Source of the DNA: Ascidia mentula
Taxonomy: Eukaryota; Chordata; Ascidiacea; Phlebobranchia; Ascidiidae
Length of the DNA: 64,000 nucleotides
Assembly: GCA_947561715.1 (NCBI GenBank)
Contig: OX387203.1
Coordinates: forward strand, 2,232,001-2,296,000
Direction: 5' to 3'
This document shows, piece by piece, positions 39,453-51,814 of this stretch. A program made the translations under genes and the position numbers. Below the pieces are notes generated by a model. It was given only the letters and a program-made list of their open reading frames with translations, ran no database searches and was not told the origin of the DNA. Position 1 is the stretch's first letter. Every line of letters begins with the position of its first letter.

Positions 39453-41755
39453 CTAAACCGGGAACATTTCCTCAGCCACACGTAGGGCGCGTGGAGTTTA
39501 TTGTAATTTTCCGTCGTTTATGAGCAAGGGTGAGGAATTATGATGGAAACACAAAAGAGTGCGTTGAGAAGCCTTCCCGGCGTGGCAATCGTAATTGAGG
39601 TAAGCAATAAAATATATCGGTTAATTTAACCACTAACATCCGTGGTACAAATACAGTTTGATGTCCGTAAAACTTACAGATGCACTGCAATGTGTTGCAT
39701 CATATAGGGTTTTTCCAACTGAGCACCAAACTTTGCAGCCATCGCTTTTTCATCTTCTGGTTCATGAGTTTGACCTAAGTCAGCAATTACTGCCACATAT
39801 TTTCACCCACGTACTTTCCCCACGCGTTTTGGGGTAAACACGTCAGCCCCCAAAACGCCCCCATAGGGGATGACTCATGGTTTCGTGGTTTTCTCCATGG
39901 GGCTGAGGTTACTTTTGAGCTTGAAAATCCGCCAGTCTGAAAGGAAGTTTCCGGACCAACGACAAAAATGTCAGTTGCGTTGCAAAATTCAGTCGCAATT
40001 GCGCTTTTTGGAGAAACAGTTTTGCCTGAGGTTCAGGCATGCTCTCCAGGAAAGAACCTGACGACCCGTTGATTGAAGTGCAGCGGTCCGTGCGAGTCTG
40101 ACGTGTGTACGTTGTTTGCCATACTCGTCTATTGACTGTTGTTTTTCTTCAAAAATTCGTTGTGTGACATTTTTCAGTGTTTGCGAATTCTCCGCGCTTG
40201 TCTGCGTCCTTTGCTAACGGTTTCACGTTCCGCTTCATTGAAGCAAAAGGGAACAAGGCCCAAGATTAGGGTAGCGATAAAGGTTCTTAAAACTGCATAT
40301 TCCAGTGTTTACCTGACTTTGTGAACAATCGATGCCTTTGTTTTAGGATAAAACGGGGGAATTTGAGACCAGGCATCATAAACTGCAATCTTGAACCTAG
40401 AATGGCCAACAACCAGACAGGCTTCGAAATACCTATGTGAAAATTTACACAAATGCCAATTTTCTTTTACTTCAAAAAGATAAGACATCCGTTGTAACCG
40501 CAGTATTTGCTTTCTGCTAAGAATCGTGAACGTGGTTCAAATCGTGGTGTTTGCCTGTCTGGCAAAAATCGGATCATTAGGCAGCTTTCGTCCTTCGTGG
40601 CTTATACAAAGCGCACACAACACAGTACGTGATATAGCACCCCAGTTAATTTTAATTATGCCAGGAAGAAATCGTGCGCATATTTTCGTTGAAACCGTAA
40701 AGGAAACATAATGTTTAGTCGATAGGTTTAACCGTAAATACCACAAAGTGCTTGCGTTGCTATTTGCTGGGCCATGATTGTGGAAATAAAATTCTTTGGC
40801 CGAACATAAATGCGTTGCAAGAAATTAACAACGACGGTTACCATTGGCAACCTCGCTAACAACACGTGTCGTGGTTTATGGTTCAGTTGAGAATTTCATT
40901 TTGCAAAAAAAAAATTTCATTGGTGATGGGTTGAAAAAATTTAAGAAACCCTGTTTTTATTTTACATGGCGTAGAACTAAATATGGGCATTTTTGATATA
41001 TCACTGAAAAGGAAACGAAACATCGCGTTCTAGACGAGCTTGTCTGGTGTTTCCGCATATTGATTACTTGAGAGTCGTTATCAGTTTTTCAACGATGACG
41101 TTTTCTATTCAATCGCGCCACCTGTGACGTCATTGAGATTGACACGTGATGTGTGGTTTACTGAGTTCTGGGCCCCACCATATGGCCACGCTATGTACAT
41201 TATTGCACAAACAGTGGTCATTGGCCACACAAACTGTGTACAAACAAATAATTATAGAAACGTACAGGTTGTATTGGTATGTGCCGTAAAACATGTCATC
41301 CGACATTACTTGTACTAACTCTATATATAATTTGTATAAGGTTAGTGCTGCTTTCTTCTAAAAGGCTAACCTTATGTGATCCTTGCATCGTCAACCGTTT
41401 TGTTGGCATAGAACAGTGGAAGCTCCAACACACAAAATAACATGACTAAAATCCCCTCGTGTTACTTCTACTAAATCTATATCGAAGATTAATATCAATG
41501 CGGACTTTATTCGGCAAAGGGCCTTTAACGTTTAAACTATGGCGGGTAATACACTTGGGGGTACCAAGGGGAACTTCCGAACCAGGACATCGAATGACTT
41601 ATTTAGTGCGTATTCAGGACAAGCTCGTCAAAGTCCTCATGTTGAGCCTGAATTTGAAAAAAAGCCTTTGCCGTGTAGCCAACCATAGGGCGATGTTGTA
41701 TTCGTCAAAAATCCTACAAATGAAAGTAATTGAACGAAGAACTTAGCATAATAGT

Positions 41756-41980
41756 TTATATATTCAATGTGGCCGTGGCGTTGTATACGAACAATACATT
41801 ACATGTTCGTGGCATCAAATCGCTTATAACATCAGGGTTTAGTATCGATTTAGATGATTGTAGCATCCTGACACCGGACACGATTTCGCAAAAGGGAGAG
41901 CGCCGAACGACGGGACCGGCGATCACGCGTTCCCCACGCGAAAAAATAACGAGCAGAATAAACGGGAAATACGTCGCCAT
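41756..41980 (-). CDS. Candidate first exon with signal peptide
   Basis: A minus-strand ATG at 41980 opens a 74-codon frame starting MATYFPFILLVIFSRGERVI, a plausible signal peptide, followed by a tail with two cysteines (PFCEI, RTCNV). TATTTAAA lies at 42045-42052, about 65 bases upstream of the ATG, a suitable place for a TATA box. The frame may continue by splicing before its stop. It could be the start of the gene whose later exons lie at 39.4 and 37.4 kb. The product is unknown. Confidence 0.3.
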   Translation of the reverse strand: MATYFPFILLVIFSRGERVIAGPVVRRSPFCEIVSGVRMLQSSKSILNPDVISDLMPRTCNVLFVYNATATLNI

Positions 41981-42218
41981 GGAAAGATCGACGTTTCCGC
42001 TTAAACATCGACCGCTGTGCGGGTCCGACCAGCACAAAAGGAAATTTAAATACCAGGTATAAAGAGAGATAGCTTGACGGCGCAGTCTTTGCGTCAGTTT
42101 TGCGTCACTGTCCAATCAAAGCAATTGGGTTTGCTATGACAGATATCGCGAACTGGCATTTTAGAGATTTGTTTTTTACAGCTAAAAATAACTGCGTGTT
42201 TATGTATGCAACCCATAC

Positions 42219-42320
42219 CTTGTAACACTGCTTCTGTAAGGTTTTCAAAGGTGCTATAAAACGCACCGTGTGGCGGCCAGATGGTAAAACTCCATTGTCC
42301 AAGACGTTTTACGATCCTAC
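42219..42320 (-). CDS. Candidate internal exon
   Basis: Minus strand, bounded by an acceptor-like AATAACGTAG and a donor GTATGG (42213-42218). One frame is open and reads GQWSFTIWPPHGAFYSTFE, which is protein-like with aromatic and Gly/Pro turns. No family recognised. It is upstream, in gene sense, of the signal-peptide candidate, so it would belong to a different gene ending between 42.2 and 42.0 kb, or be chance. Confidence 0.22.
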
Positions 42321-42510
42321 CTACGTTATTGTAACAGTTAGATAGATATCATGGCAACCTTTTAACCCGTCATGATTCTAAGGTTGTTGTTGTTTCGGGT
42401 TTAATACGTTCAGGGATGCGGTGACTTTTCCGTTTGTCCAAAGCACATCCAGTAAAGGTTTCTACATCTAAGCGTTTTGACGTGAAAATGATTTATCATT
42501 GCAGTTTCCA

Positions 42511-42753
42511 TCAGTGTTTTGTGTTTTTTGTTATCAGGAAAACTTCAGCGCTGTAGTAAATTAAACTGCTTCTTTGGCAAGTCACTGGCACTTCAAAATT
42601 GTCGGTTATTCCCCTAAATTCCGGCACCAATTTGTTTAATTGCTTATGATACACTCTGTCGGTTGACGTTTTTGTTTCGGAATAATAAGCTTGTCCCAAT
42701 ATACGACCACCAGCACTCGCACGCACACCCGCCTTTACGGACCAGATATTGAC
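42511..42753 (-). CDS. Candidate exon
   Basis: A minus-strand frame is open for 80 codons after an acceptor-like AAACGCTAG. It includes VNIWSVKAGVRASAGGRILG and FEVPVTCQRSSLIYYSAEVF and ends in a stop at 42511. The sense-like composition and a Cys in a strand-like context suggest an extracellular domain. No family assigned and the 3' boundary is uncertain. Confidence 0.25.
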   Translation of the reverse strand, partial: VNIWSVKAGVRASAGGRILGQAYYSETKTSTDRVYHKQLNKLVPEFRGITDNFEVPVTCQRSSLIYYSAEVFLITKNTKH

Positions 42754-43592
42754 CTAGCGTTTGTTAATTATTTTGCGTGTACGTTTTTGGAAATTGCGTG
42801 AAACAACATGTGCGATTTGCGTTACGTAAAAACGTATTTAAATAGCATACCTGCTGCAAAGCAGCTGGTCTTGTAACAGGAATAATTGAAATCAATGCGG
42901 AAACCAAATTAATTTGTTCAAAAATATAGTTACATCGAGGCAATTTGTGTCAAATTTGTTTTTGACGTTGGGATAAGTCTTGCGCAGTGTAAAATTTTAG
43001 CACGATTCGATCGTGACTTTTTGGCAATCCCATATACTGCAGTGGATAAACCCCTACCATGGCCTCTATGAACGTGATTTCAATCAGTGAGTTTTAACGT
43101 TTTTCTGTTATACTCAGCACCAAAGTTTGATACGCACAAATGTTGTTAATTCTGTATTCATACAAAGTGCAATTAATTCTGTACATTGAAGTTTCACTTG
43201 TGTAACGCCAAAGAAGTGTTGCTGGTCAGGTTTTGATTTCATGAAGTTAAGTCATTTTCATTGTTAAATCAATCGTATTGTACAACTTTTAATGCATTTA
43301 TATAGGCTTGATATTTTTTAGATGAGATTCTAAAAACAATTGTCGCTAACCGGAAGGCTTCGAATGTGTGACATGATAAAATAGGCAACATTTTTATACC
43401 CAAACTACTATAAAAACAACCATAGGAATGCTAAACGGTAAACAGAAGTAAAAATGTCATTGACACCGTTTAAAGTTCATCGAGCCATACGCCATGAGGC
43501 CGAACAAATTGATGAAAATACCCCAATAATAACACCATCTTCCATCTATTCGATCCAATGCAAGTGGTCGGTCGACCGCACTTAATGTTTAC

Positions 43593-43722
43593 GGTAACCA
43601 ACGCAAATGTAGATTTCTTAGGGGTAACTATTTCTGTAACATCGTCGATCGCATGCAGTCTACCCGCAAACGATCGCAAAAGTGTTTGGGCCTTTTGGGG
43701 CTGAACGAGAACAACCTTTGGA
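43593..43722 (-). CDS. Candidate internal exon
   Basis: Minus strand, from an acceptor-like TTCCAATAG to a donor GTAAAC (43587-43592). The open frame includes PKVVLVQPQKAQTLLRSFAG and ends in a Thr/Val-rich stretch. No recognised domain. It may join the other minus-strand candidates of this region. Confidence 0.22.
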
Positions 43723-44397
43723 CTATTGGAATTTGCTCACGAAACATTGAGCGACATAGCTTCCAGTGTAATATCCTGTAACGTGAAGAGGGTTCATGTG
43801 TCCTGTTCGGCATTTGCACGCGAACGTAAAAAAACCTATGGCATTGTATTGAAACGGCAATAACCTGGCGTTCATTGTACTCCTGGTTTTTGTTCTCATA
43901 CAATTACATCTGGCGTTCTCATCACAGCGGCTAGTTACAAAAAAGTGGTTTTCATTTCGCATAGCGATAGATCCAAAACAAGTTAGGTCATTGCCACCAT
44001 TTCCCGTAACCGCTGTTGAATGATATTAAAAGCCGTTATTCTGCCAACAAAGTGCATCGTGTCATGCCATGTTCTTCCGCAGTTGTCCCACATGGGAAAT
44101 ATCAAACATATGTATATAGCTGGCGGGCCGCGTTATCAGAGATATGTGTGGGTCTTTTACCCACTGTTATTGTGTATATGTAAATTATGAATTCGTTGCA
44201 TATTTATAGCAACGTCCAGCACACTTCGAAAACAAGTAATGTAAAAAAACGTTTCAAAGTTACGGTGCGCTCGTGTGTTTCTGTCGGTTTTGTAAGTGTT
44301 TACTGCTTTAAAACAGATAGTGGCGATTGTTCAGAGTCGTTTGCGTTGAAGAATCAAAACAATCCCTTCACCTAAAGTTTTGCGGTTGCCAAACTCC

Positions 44398-44507
44398 GGT
44401 CTGGTATGACGCAGGTATAGAAGAATGGGATAATTGGTCGGGTTTCGGTTGCACACTGCGTTGCGCTCAAAAGACAAAGAGGCATTCCGGAAAGTTGTCT
44501 ATGTGTG
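44398..44507 (+). CDS. Candidate thrombospondin type 1-like exon
   Basis: Plus strand, between an acceptor-like TATGACGCAG and a strong donor GTACGT. The frame reads EEWDNWSGFGCTLRCAQKTK followed by a Cys near the end. W..WS, C...C and a basic strand are the order seen in TSP1 repeats, which are frequent in ascidian secreted and matrix proteins. Only one such exon was found and no partner exons could be joined, so it may be a relic or a chance match. Confidence 0.22.
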
Positions 44508-45876
44508 TACGTCATTGGTTTAACCAACTATAACAACATTAACGGTGTATATCGGTTTTGCCGACAACGCTATCATATACCTGGTGTTTGCCTCCTAAAA
44601 AGAGAAGGACAACACTATTCAATTTGCAACAGTTTGCAATGAGGCAACGCATTTCGCAGGTCGTTTCACTATTACGTAACACCACTGTCATTTACTCGTG
44701 TTGTTGTTATGCTTTTGCATTTGTGCGATCGCAGGGATTGCCTCGCTATGCAAATTGTGGTGAGGATAACCTGATCAAAATCCAAATATGTTTTATTTCA
44801 GATCGCGTATGTGGCGAGGCCGTGTGTTTGATTCTATATTAGTGGAGTGCTTCCACCGCGAAACTGTAACCTGTTGGGACGGGACATCGGGTTAGGGAGA
44901 TATCCTGTGCATTCCGTCATACCATACGACCGTTACATATAATTTTTCCCAAATCCTGACAAAAAGCGAACGGTGTTTTCCAGTTCGGCCAGAACAATAT
45001 GCGAAAAAAGTCACTATGTCTATTTGATTTCTATACACTGTACGATTCTGTTTTTTGGTTAAAGTCATTTTGTTGGTATAGTCGCCTGTAACAAAGTTAT
45101 TAATTATGTAATTTTGACATTACATTCGTAAACAAAAATGTACCGATAAAATACATGAGAAATATAAAAGGTTTCGTGTCCATATTGTACTCCAAATTAG
45201 CTAATCTATAACGTTACGTTGGTTAACGTAAGCCAAACTATCAATATTCATAATCAGACATAATTTGTAGTTTCACGCTTGGAATACTTAGTTTACATGG
45301 ATATATTGCTGAGCGGAGGTAGTCAAACATTTTGACGTTGTTGTTGTGTCATATGTTCATATGATTTGCGTCCAAAATTGTGGTACGTTTTGTGTATAGA
45401 GCGCATGGGTATTTGACCAAATCTGATGGAACATTTGAGATTTTGCATTTTTCTGTTGCTCTGTAAACCATAGTCAGTCACAACAGAGTCGGGAGCGAAG
45501 GTCGTCTTGCACATGGTAAACAGGAAACAATCCTCGTGTGTATTATGGCATTCTACGAAATTAAAGGGTAAATCGAAACGCCCCTTTAACCACACCAAGA
45601 CGACTATCGTGTTTAAATAAATGCGATTATCCCTTTGCATCGGGTTGATGACTTCTTTCATGGTCTGTTCGCTTTAAATATCTTTCTCGAAGGCTGTTTA
45701 CAACAGTTTGGCCTTTCCATATGCAGTTGTCCTTCCGTCGCGGAATGAGACCATCCTTTGCAATGGTGTCAATAGGACAAGACTCAAGTTTCATGATCTT
45801 TGCGCTTAAATGCAGTGGAAACGTACACAAGTTTCATGTTGTTGGGAAACATATGTTCCCAGCCAAACAAGCTCTC

Positions 45877-45972
45877 ATAATCATTGAGAGTTGCCAAAGG
45901 CAACAGCTGCACTGATGAGACCTAACATATCGAAACAGTGCGTACACCTGTCTGCAGCCCTCAATGATAATC
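45877..45972. repeat. Snap-back repeat, family B, with intact CTGATGA...GAAAC core
   Basis: Outer arms ATCATTGAG / CTCAATGAT flank GCAACAGCTGCA and TGTCTGCAGC. Inside, CTGATGA (45912-45918) is followed by a 13-base spacer and GAAACAGTGCGTACACC. The seven-base core and GAAA match a hammerhead ribozyme exactly, although the stem II spacer pairs poorly here. The same plan is found at 61036-61150. Confidence 0.6.
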
Positions 45973-46610
45973 ATCAGATGTCTTGATAAAGTATTGGAAG
46001 GAATTCGTGTAGTGTATTTTCGTCTCTGTATTGTTGATATTTGTGGTATACGTAACACGTGGGAGGTGATAAAAATGTACAGTCGAGATTGGCAGGCGTG
46101 ACCCACTCCGTTCGGACAAAAGCATTTGTTTTAAAAAAGTTTACCGCTTTGTAAGCGAACTTTTGTCTTCAGTGCTGATAATTAAACACACATACTTGCA
46201 CTCTGTTCGTCTTTTTTTACTTTTGACAGCCACGAAATTGAAGATGTTTCGTAATGTAAGATGTTAGATAACAGAGCACGTGCCCTCTTAAACAAAAACT
46301 CAATTTATCTTACAAAGCATTTTTTTGTCTAAACCCCATTCGTCGGTTACATAAGGCAACCTAACGAGGCAATACGACCGTAACAAGACAGATTGTTTTA
46401 AAAATTGTGTAACATGTTGTAAATCTGTCCGTTGCGATGTTAACCACTTCACCAAACAGCAACGTGTTAACCCCGCTGGGCAACAGTGCTTGTCTGAATT
46501 TTCTGCGTCTCCACAAGTCAAAAATCGATACCCCGCCGCCAAAATTTTCTGTTCACGAGTTGCCCTTTTGTGTAGGAAAAGGAAAAAGGGTAGACAGGAG
46601 ATTAGAGAGG

Positions 46611-46618
46611 TATATATA
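46611..46618 (+). promoter_or_regulatory. TATA box of the calmodulin-like gene
   Basis: TATATATA lies 97 bases upstream of the start codon at 46715. This predicts transcription starting near 46640 and a 5' untranslated region of about 75 bases. No splice acceptor lies between it and the ATG. Confidence 0.6.
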
Positions 46619-46714
46619 GAGTGCGAAGGCGCAGCAGGACGCACAAATTTGCAGTCAGCCACAAACCGTTGCCGTTCAAGAAGATAAAAGGCAAGACCCA
46701 TAAATATGATAGAC

Positions 46715-48906
46715 ATGGTCAGTACAAGCCACGAACTGGATTTAAACGCAGATGCCGAGTGCGGTTTCAGCCAGGTAAGAATTGGAAACATTTTAATTTC
46801 ACAAAAAGCGGTCGAAAGTTGCCTTTAGCCGAGTTCTGATTTAAATGCGTTGCGTGCAACGATCGATACCAAGTAGATCGACTATGTCCAAGGGAGAACA
46901 AATGTTGTTAAGCAATCATCGGCTTTTAACTTCTAGCTTGTGGTCCCAATGCGGTACCTCAACACACGTAATGCAAGATTGAAATCGATGGCTTGCGCTG
47001 TTTTACTGCATCTTAATCGTATATAGTGTGTAAACTAGTTAGTATTGGATTCTTGCGGAGCCAAACCTCGAAATAGAAAGATTGACGGACGAAGCACAGG
47101 CGAATTTTAACGCTTTCCGTTTATTTACTTACGCAGGAAATGGAAAAATACATGCCTGAGGATTTGCTCCTAGAATACAAACAAGCTTTCCAGATGCTGG
47201 ACAGAAAAAACATTGGAAAGATCACGATAAGGGTAAGTGGACAAATTACGTCTTAAAATATACTGTGTCCCAGTAGATAATGGTGACGTGCTAAAATGAT
47301 ATTTTCCGATCTAAATGCGGCCAAAACTGCATTTTGTTACTGTTAAGGTATACGCAAAACTCTTGATACTTCCTGCCATACAGCGGCGGTTAAGTGACAC
47401 GAACTAATTTTGTATAGGTATCCAAGCTTTTCAATGATAAAGTACATAAATGTTTAATGCATCTGGGGGTACATAGTGATGAGAAACTAAGCCGGACGCA
47501 CGTTTGTATAATCTTGCTTCACGCGTTTTTTAGGACCTTTCGACTGTGGTGTGTTCCATCGGCATGCAAATGACAGAGAAAGAAATATTCGCCGTGGTGT
47601 CCAACTTCGTGGACGTGCAAGACAATATCTCTGGTGTTACCAGATGCATTGATTTTCACGATTTCCTCGCCACGATGGCAACCATTGCCAAGGTAAGTTG
47701 TTAACGTGGCACATATAAGTGTCTGTAGCGACGCACTTGATGATATCAGTCTAATCGATAACCAGCGCATTGAGTGGGATACAAAACGTCAACGTAACTG
47801 TGCAACAGCCTAGGGTGATAAGTAGGGTAAGATCGAACATCGTTGCGCTGAACGTCACGCATCGCAATGACGCAATACCAGATGCATTAAGAATTCTGTG
47901 GCGCAGCGGGTGAAGGGAATATTTTTAACCAACGTCAATCTTGTGATTGATGAGTAATTTGCGGCCAATCACATCACAACGAATGCCCATAGCATGAATT
48001 TCTTCTTTTGAGATTTATCGTTCTTTTGTATTTTTACAGGATTGCGTCTCTGAGGACGAAATCAACCGCGTATTCCGACAGTTTGACAAGGACGGCGACG
48101 GTTTTATTTCACCCGAAGAACTCCGCGCATTGCTATCTCGCCTCGGCGAAAAAGTCACCGACGATGACTTACAGGTTCGTTATGCATTCCAGACATGCGT
48201 TAATATGTGACATTTCGCCAATCTACAAACAAAACAATGACTAAGAGAGATAATGCATAAGTGACTAACCCGGAAAATATCGTGAATTTAATATGTGTTG
48301 ATACTCTCCGGTACCAAAAAATATTGTTTTTTTGTGGGTAAACCAAACTTAGTGCATAAATTTATAGTGACGTATAATTTACCAGGTAAATTTTTATTGC
48401 AGGAAATGATGCATGAGGCTGATAAAGATGGCGACGGCCTAGTGAGTCTAAGCGAGTTCATTCACGTAATGACTGGTTCTACTTTGATTGACAACTGCGT
48501 CGGAGGAAGTCACGAGTCAAAGTCGCCTGCATCCGAGTCCGTGTTGCTTCGAGGTGTTGAAATCGAGGCTCTGGAGCGTTTATCTGCTCCGGAGGACCGA
48601 ATCTTTGTGGAAGATGGGGACTTGTCGATAACTTTTGCGGTTCCCAGGACCCAAACGAAACGCAAGTCTTCATTTGGCAAAAGAAGAAAGAGCATTGTCG
48701 ATTGGATCAAAGGGCGTCCCAAGAGCCAGTCTTGTCAGGAGGAGCAACGACCCGTGAGCAGAGTCAGCACAAGCAGTAGCTCTTCCTCCGACATGGACTC
48801 CTCCAACTCAATAAGTTCATCTCGAAGAAGGAGGAGCAGCATTGGAAGAACTCTTCAGAACGGTTTAAGGATGACCTTCATGAAGACGCTTCGTACTGGA
48901 AAGTGA
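46715..48906 (+). CDS. Calmodulin-like EF-hand protein with a long basic Ser-rich tail
   Basis: Five exons, all in phase 0: 46715-46774, 47137-47232, 47534-47692, 48040-48174, 48403-48906, giving 317 residues. The first 170 residues have the four-EF-hand plan of calmodulin. The first two loops are degenerate ([11 protein letters not shown] and [16 protein letters not shown] lack the full set of acidic ligands). Loops three and four are canonical: [12 protein letters not shown] at about 121-132 and [12 protein letters not shown] at about 157-168. So calcium should bind only in the C-terminal lobe. The tail of about 145 residues is unlike calmodulin. It has acidic parts ([10 protein letters not shown]), then a basic block ([19 protein letters not shown]), a serine run and RRRRSSIGR. 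These are good sites for basophilic kinases, and the block with Trp and Ile could itself be a calmodulin-type target helix. It may be a calcium sensor that binds its own tail, but that is inference. No close named homologue is recognised. Confidence 0.9.
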
Positions 48907-49470
48907 ACTCTCTTACTGCCCAGCAGTTCCGCGAGGTTTAGGGTGCTACGTCTGCTTTTGAGGCCAATCGGGCAGTTTGTGATTCCGCACAAGGAGGGTG
49001 ATGACAACAAGTGGATGCTCTTTGTAATTTTTGCCTGCTTAAGCTTGAAATAGCTTTTTTTTCAAAATTCTTTGAACATTTATCGCTATTTAAAAATGTC
49101 ATTACAATTTCTTTAATTTATAATCTATTTATTTTTGCACGATAATCTGTTGATTGTTTTTCCATAACTACTAACGTATCGACGTTTTAATACTAATCCA
49201 TTTTCTTACAATCAATTTATTCGAGTTTGAAAGCCATATAGATACGTACTTTAAGGATTAATGACTGTTGTCCTTTTTTTCGCGTACTCTACTTTATCCA
49301 AGCTTTATTGTGTTCTTTTTCACTTCCCGCAACAAGTGTTCCATTCGCTTTCTTCCTTGTTTCGCCGTTAGTTTGATCAAATTTGTTCTACATATGTTAC
49401 GTAGAAATCTATACATGCTTATTTTGTCAGCAAAAGTCGTTTATTTCCATAGCACGGTGCGCAAAAAGAA

Positions 49471-49476
49471 ATAAAA
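49471..49476 (+). terminator. Possible polyadenylation signal of the calmodulin-like gene
   Basis: AATAAA about 565 bases after the stop codon, in T-rich sequence. It is the first canonical hexamer noticed on this strand after the gene. Confidence 0.35.
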
Positions 49477-49594
49477 TATTTGAATTTGCTAATTTATGTT
49501 TGGGATATTTCAAGGGTTTGATGATGTTCTCAGATATGTTATTATTTGATATCGATTTGAATTAAATAATTTTGCTTGCCAAATTACCAGTGCC

Positions 49595-49695
49595 TGAAGT
49601 AGGCTACATTACAACATAGGAATCGAATCCTATGATCATGTCGTGTGATTGCTCCCTCGACAGATGAATGCGTTCCGGTTCCTATGTAGCAATGC
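49595..49695 (-). repeat. tRNA-like repeat
   Basis: The minus strand carries GGATTCGATTCC, close to the B-box consensus, inside a palindrome CATAGGA...TCCTATG. GCTACATAG and ATGTAGC at the two ends could pair like an acceptor stem. No convincing anticodon arm was found. A decayed tRNA or SINE head is the best reading. Confidence 0.3.
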
Positions 49696-51814
49696 TAATG
49701 ATTAAAAGATAAACAATCAACTCCAATCATGCACCTCAAGTGATTAAATGAACTAATGTTTTTTTGTGACAAAGACGTGAATATCAAATTAGCGTTCAAC
49801 TTAGCATAATGCCGCCAGCTTCTGCAGGCTTGGCAACTTGGGAATGCATTAAATGAATTCAATAGAAATATTACCACGTTACATTTATCTCTAGTCTAAA
49901 GCTTATTTTATTCCCTTTTATTCGAATATTTAACTGCGATAACACACCCTGTCAAAGCGACAGAATTAATGAGTTGTAATAATTGCGTATAACTTGCGGG
50001 AAGTATAGCTGAGTTAAAGCCGACTCCCAACGACGTATTCTTGAGTCACAAACAGTTCAAGTGTATTCATATAGAAGAGCAGTGCGCAGATTTTACGCAA
50101 ACAGGCAAATAACGCCAGGGGCGCAATTGACGCATACTGAGGTGTGCAGAATTCCGCAGGTGCAAGTCACGTTGATTACACTAAGAACATGAAACGCCCG
50201 TTTGCTGGGTCAACTGTAGGACAAGCATCATAGAATTACACAACAATGTGAATGCGAGGAATAGACAAATATTTAACCACCGAGTGAGGCCCGAATTTAA
50301 AACCAAAAATGGTTCGAAACCAGACCGCGGTTCGCCAGTTGTGCAGCTGTTATGGGACTCTTGCTGTGAAAAAACATATTATTGTTTAAGGTATGACACA
50401 ATACCTTCTCCATGCAATAATTCAAAACATTGCACTATTTCATGCAGATTAGAATTAGTAATTTTGAAAGCACAACAAAACATTTATGTAATTGAAAGAA
50501 TTATACAAACGATATTGGAAATGTTGTTTGCATTAGATACAGGCATTCGACATTTTAAATTCAAATTCTCAACCTGAAGGAGTGTGTTACATTAAAAGCA
50601 CATAAATAAATTTTGCCACTTGTAAACCAACATTCCTATGAATTTATAAATAGAAGCCTCATATTTTTAGCATCATGCACTATCCATAAACTGCCTATCG
50701 AAGACATAAGCTATTATTGGTGATTTGAATAGCACCTTGGGAGCTGCTCCATTCTGTTCCCGCTGCACGTGTTTACGCATATCTTAACTGTGCATTACGT
50801 TCCCTGCGGTTTTAGGTGTTGTCAGACGGGAGAATGGGAGAACGCACTGCCTACAATTCATTTCTATTGGCTACACCGAAATCCCGATTTACGTATGCGA
50901 TTAAACGCAAGGAACGTGTTCAGGTCGAATGATAATTTTGCATAGAAATTTTGCGTGCTATATCTGTTACACTGGATGACCGTGTTCTTTTTCGCTCTGC
51001 TTAGTGCCGTGCGCACCTAAAATATTAACCTGATGAAGATGTAACCATGACGCTAGGTTTATAACTGATAGAACCCTTTCCTATCTATTTATTATCATAA
51101 GAATTTTGCAAATACAGTTGCAAATCGTCGCGACAGCTTAATTGATGTTTTTCTCTTTTATCTGTGTGTAACACATTTGGGGCGATACTATGGCTTGGCA
51201 ACTATTTTGTGCAGCTCCTACACCTTCTTGATTATATTCTTTTGTCCTCTTTTGAAATGGCGTCATCGGGTTTGTAACAGGCTGTAAAAATACATTATGT
51301 AGCTCCTGCTTTTGTGACACACAAAATGTTAAATCGGCAAAACATGCTCAAAGGAGGTTTGGGGTCGGCACCATTGTTTCTGCTTTAATGGCAACACAGT
51401 ATTGTTTATGTTTTCCTCTATATAAGGGATTGTGAAACGCTGTTCGGTAATCGGTATGATCTAAAGCAAGAAAGAAGGTTTCATAACAAATGACAGTAAT
51501 CACCTTACCGGCCAGGTGTTCATCTTCTGTTCTTTATAGTTTACAGAATGGAAATTCTGATAAGCGTATTTGAAGCAGGAAATCAGAAACACAACTGCAA
51601 AAACCGCCGTAGATAAACTGAACCACGTTCAGTAAACCGAATGTACCCACCCACTGCCATATGTCACGCGAACCATCCTTCGGTCCACACCATGCCGCTT
51701 TGATGCCATACGGTTAACGTGTTCATCACACGTTATATAGTATTGTTATTAAACTTTCACCTACATGTGTTTAAGCGGCAGACACATGGCATAATCGCAA
51801 AATATATTTTTTTG

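Noticed and set aside
46300-46791. 163-codon minus-strand open frame
   Set aside because: It runs opposite the TATA box, leader and first exon of the calmodulin-like gene, has no domain and its composition is that of a shadow frame.
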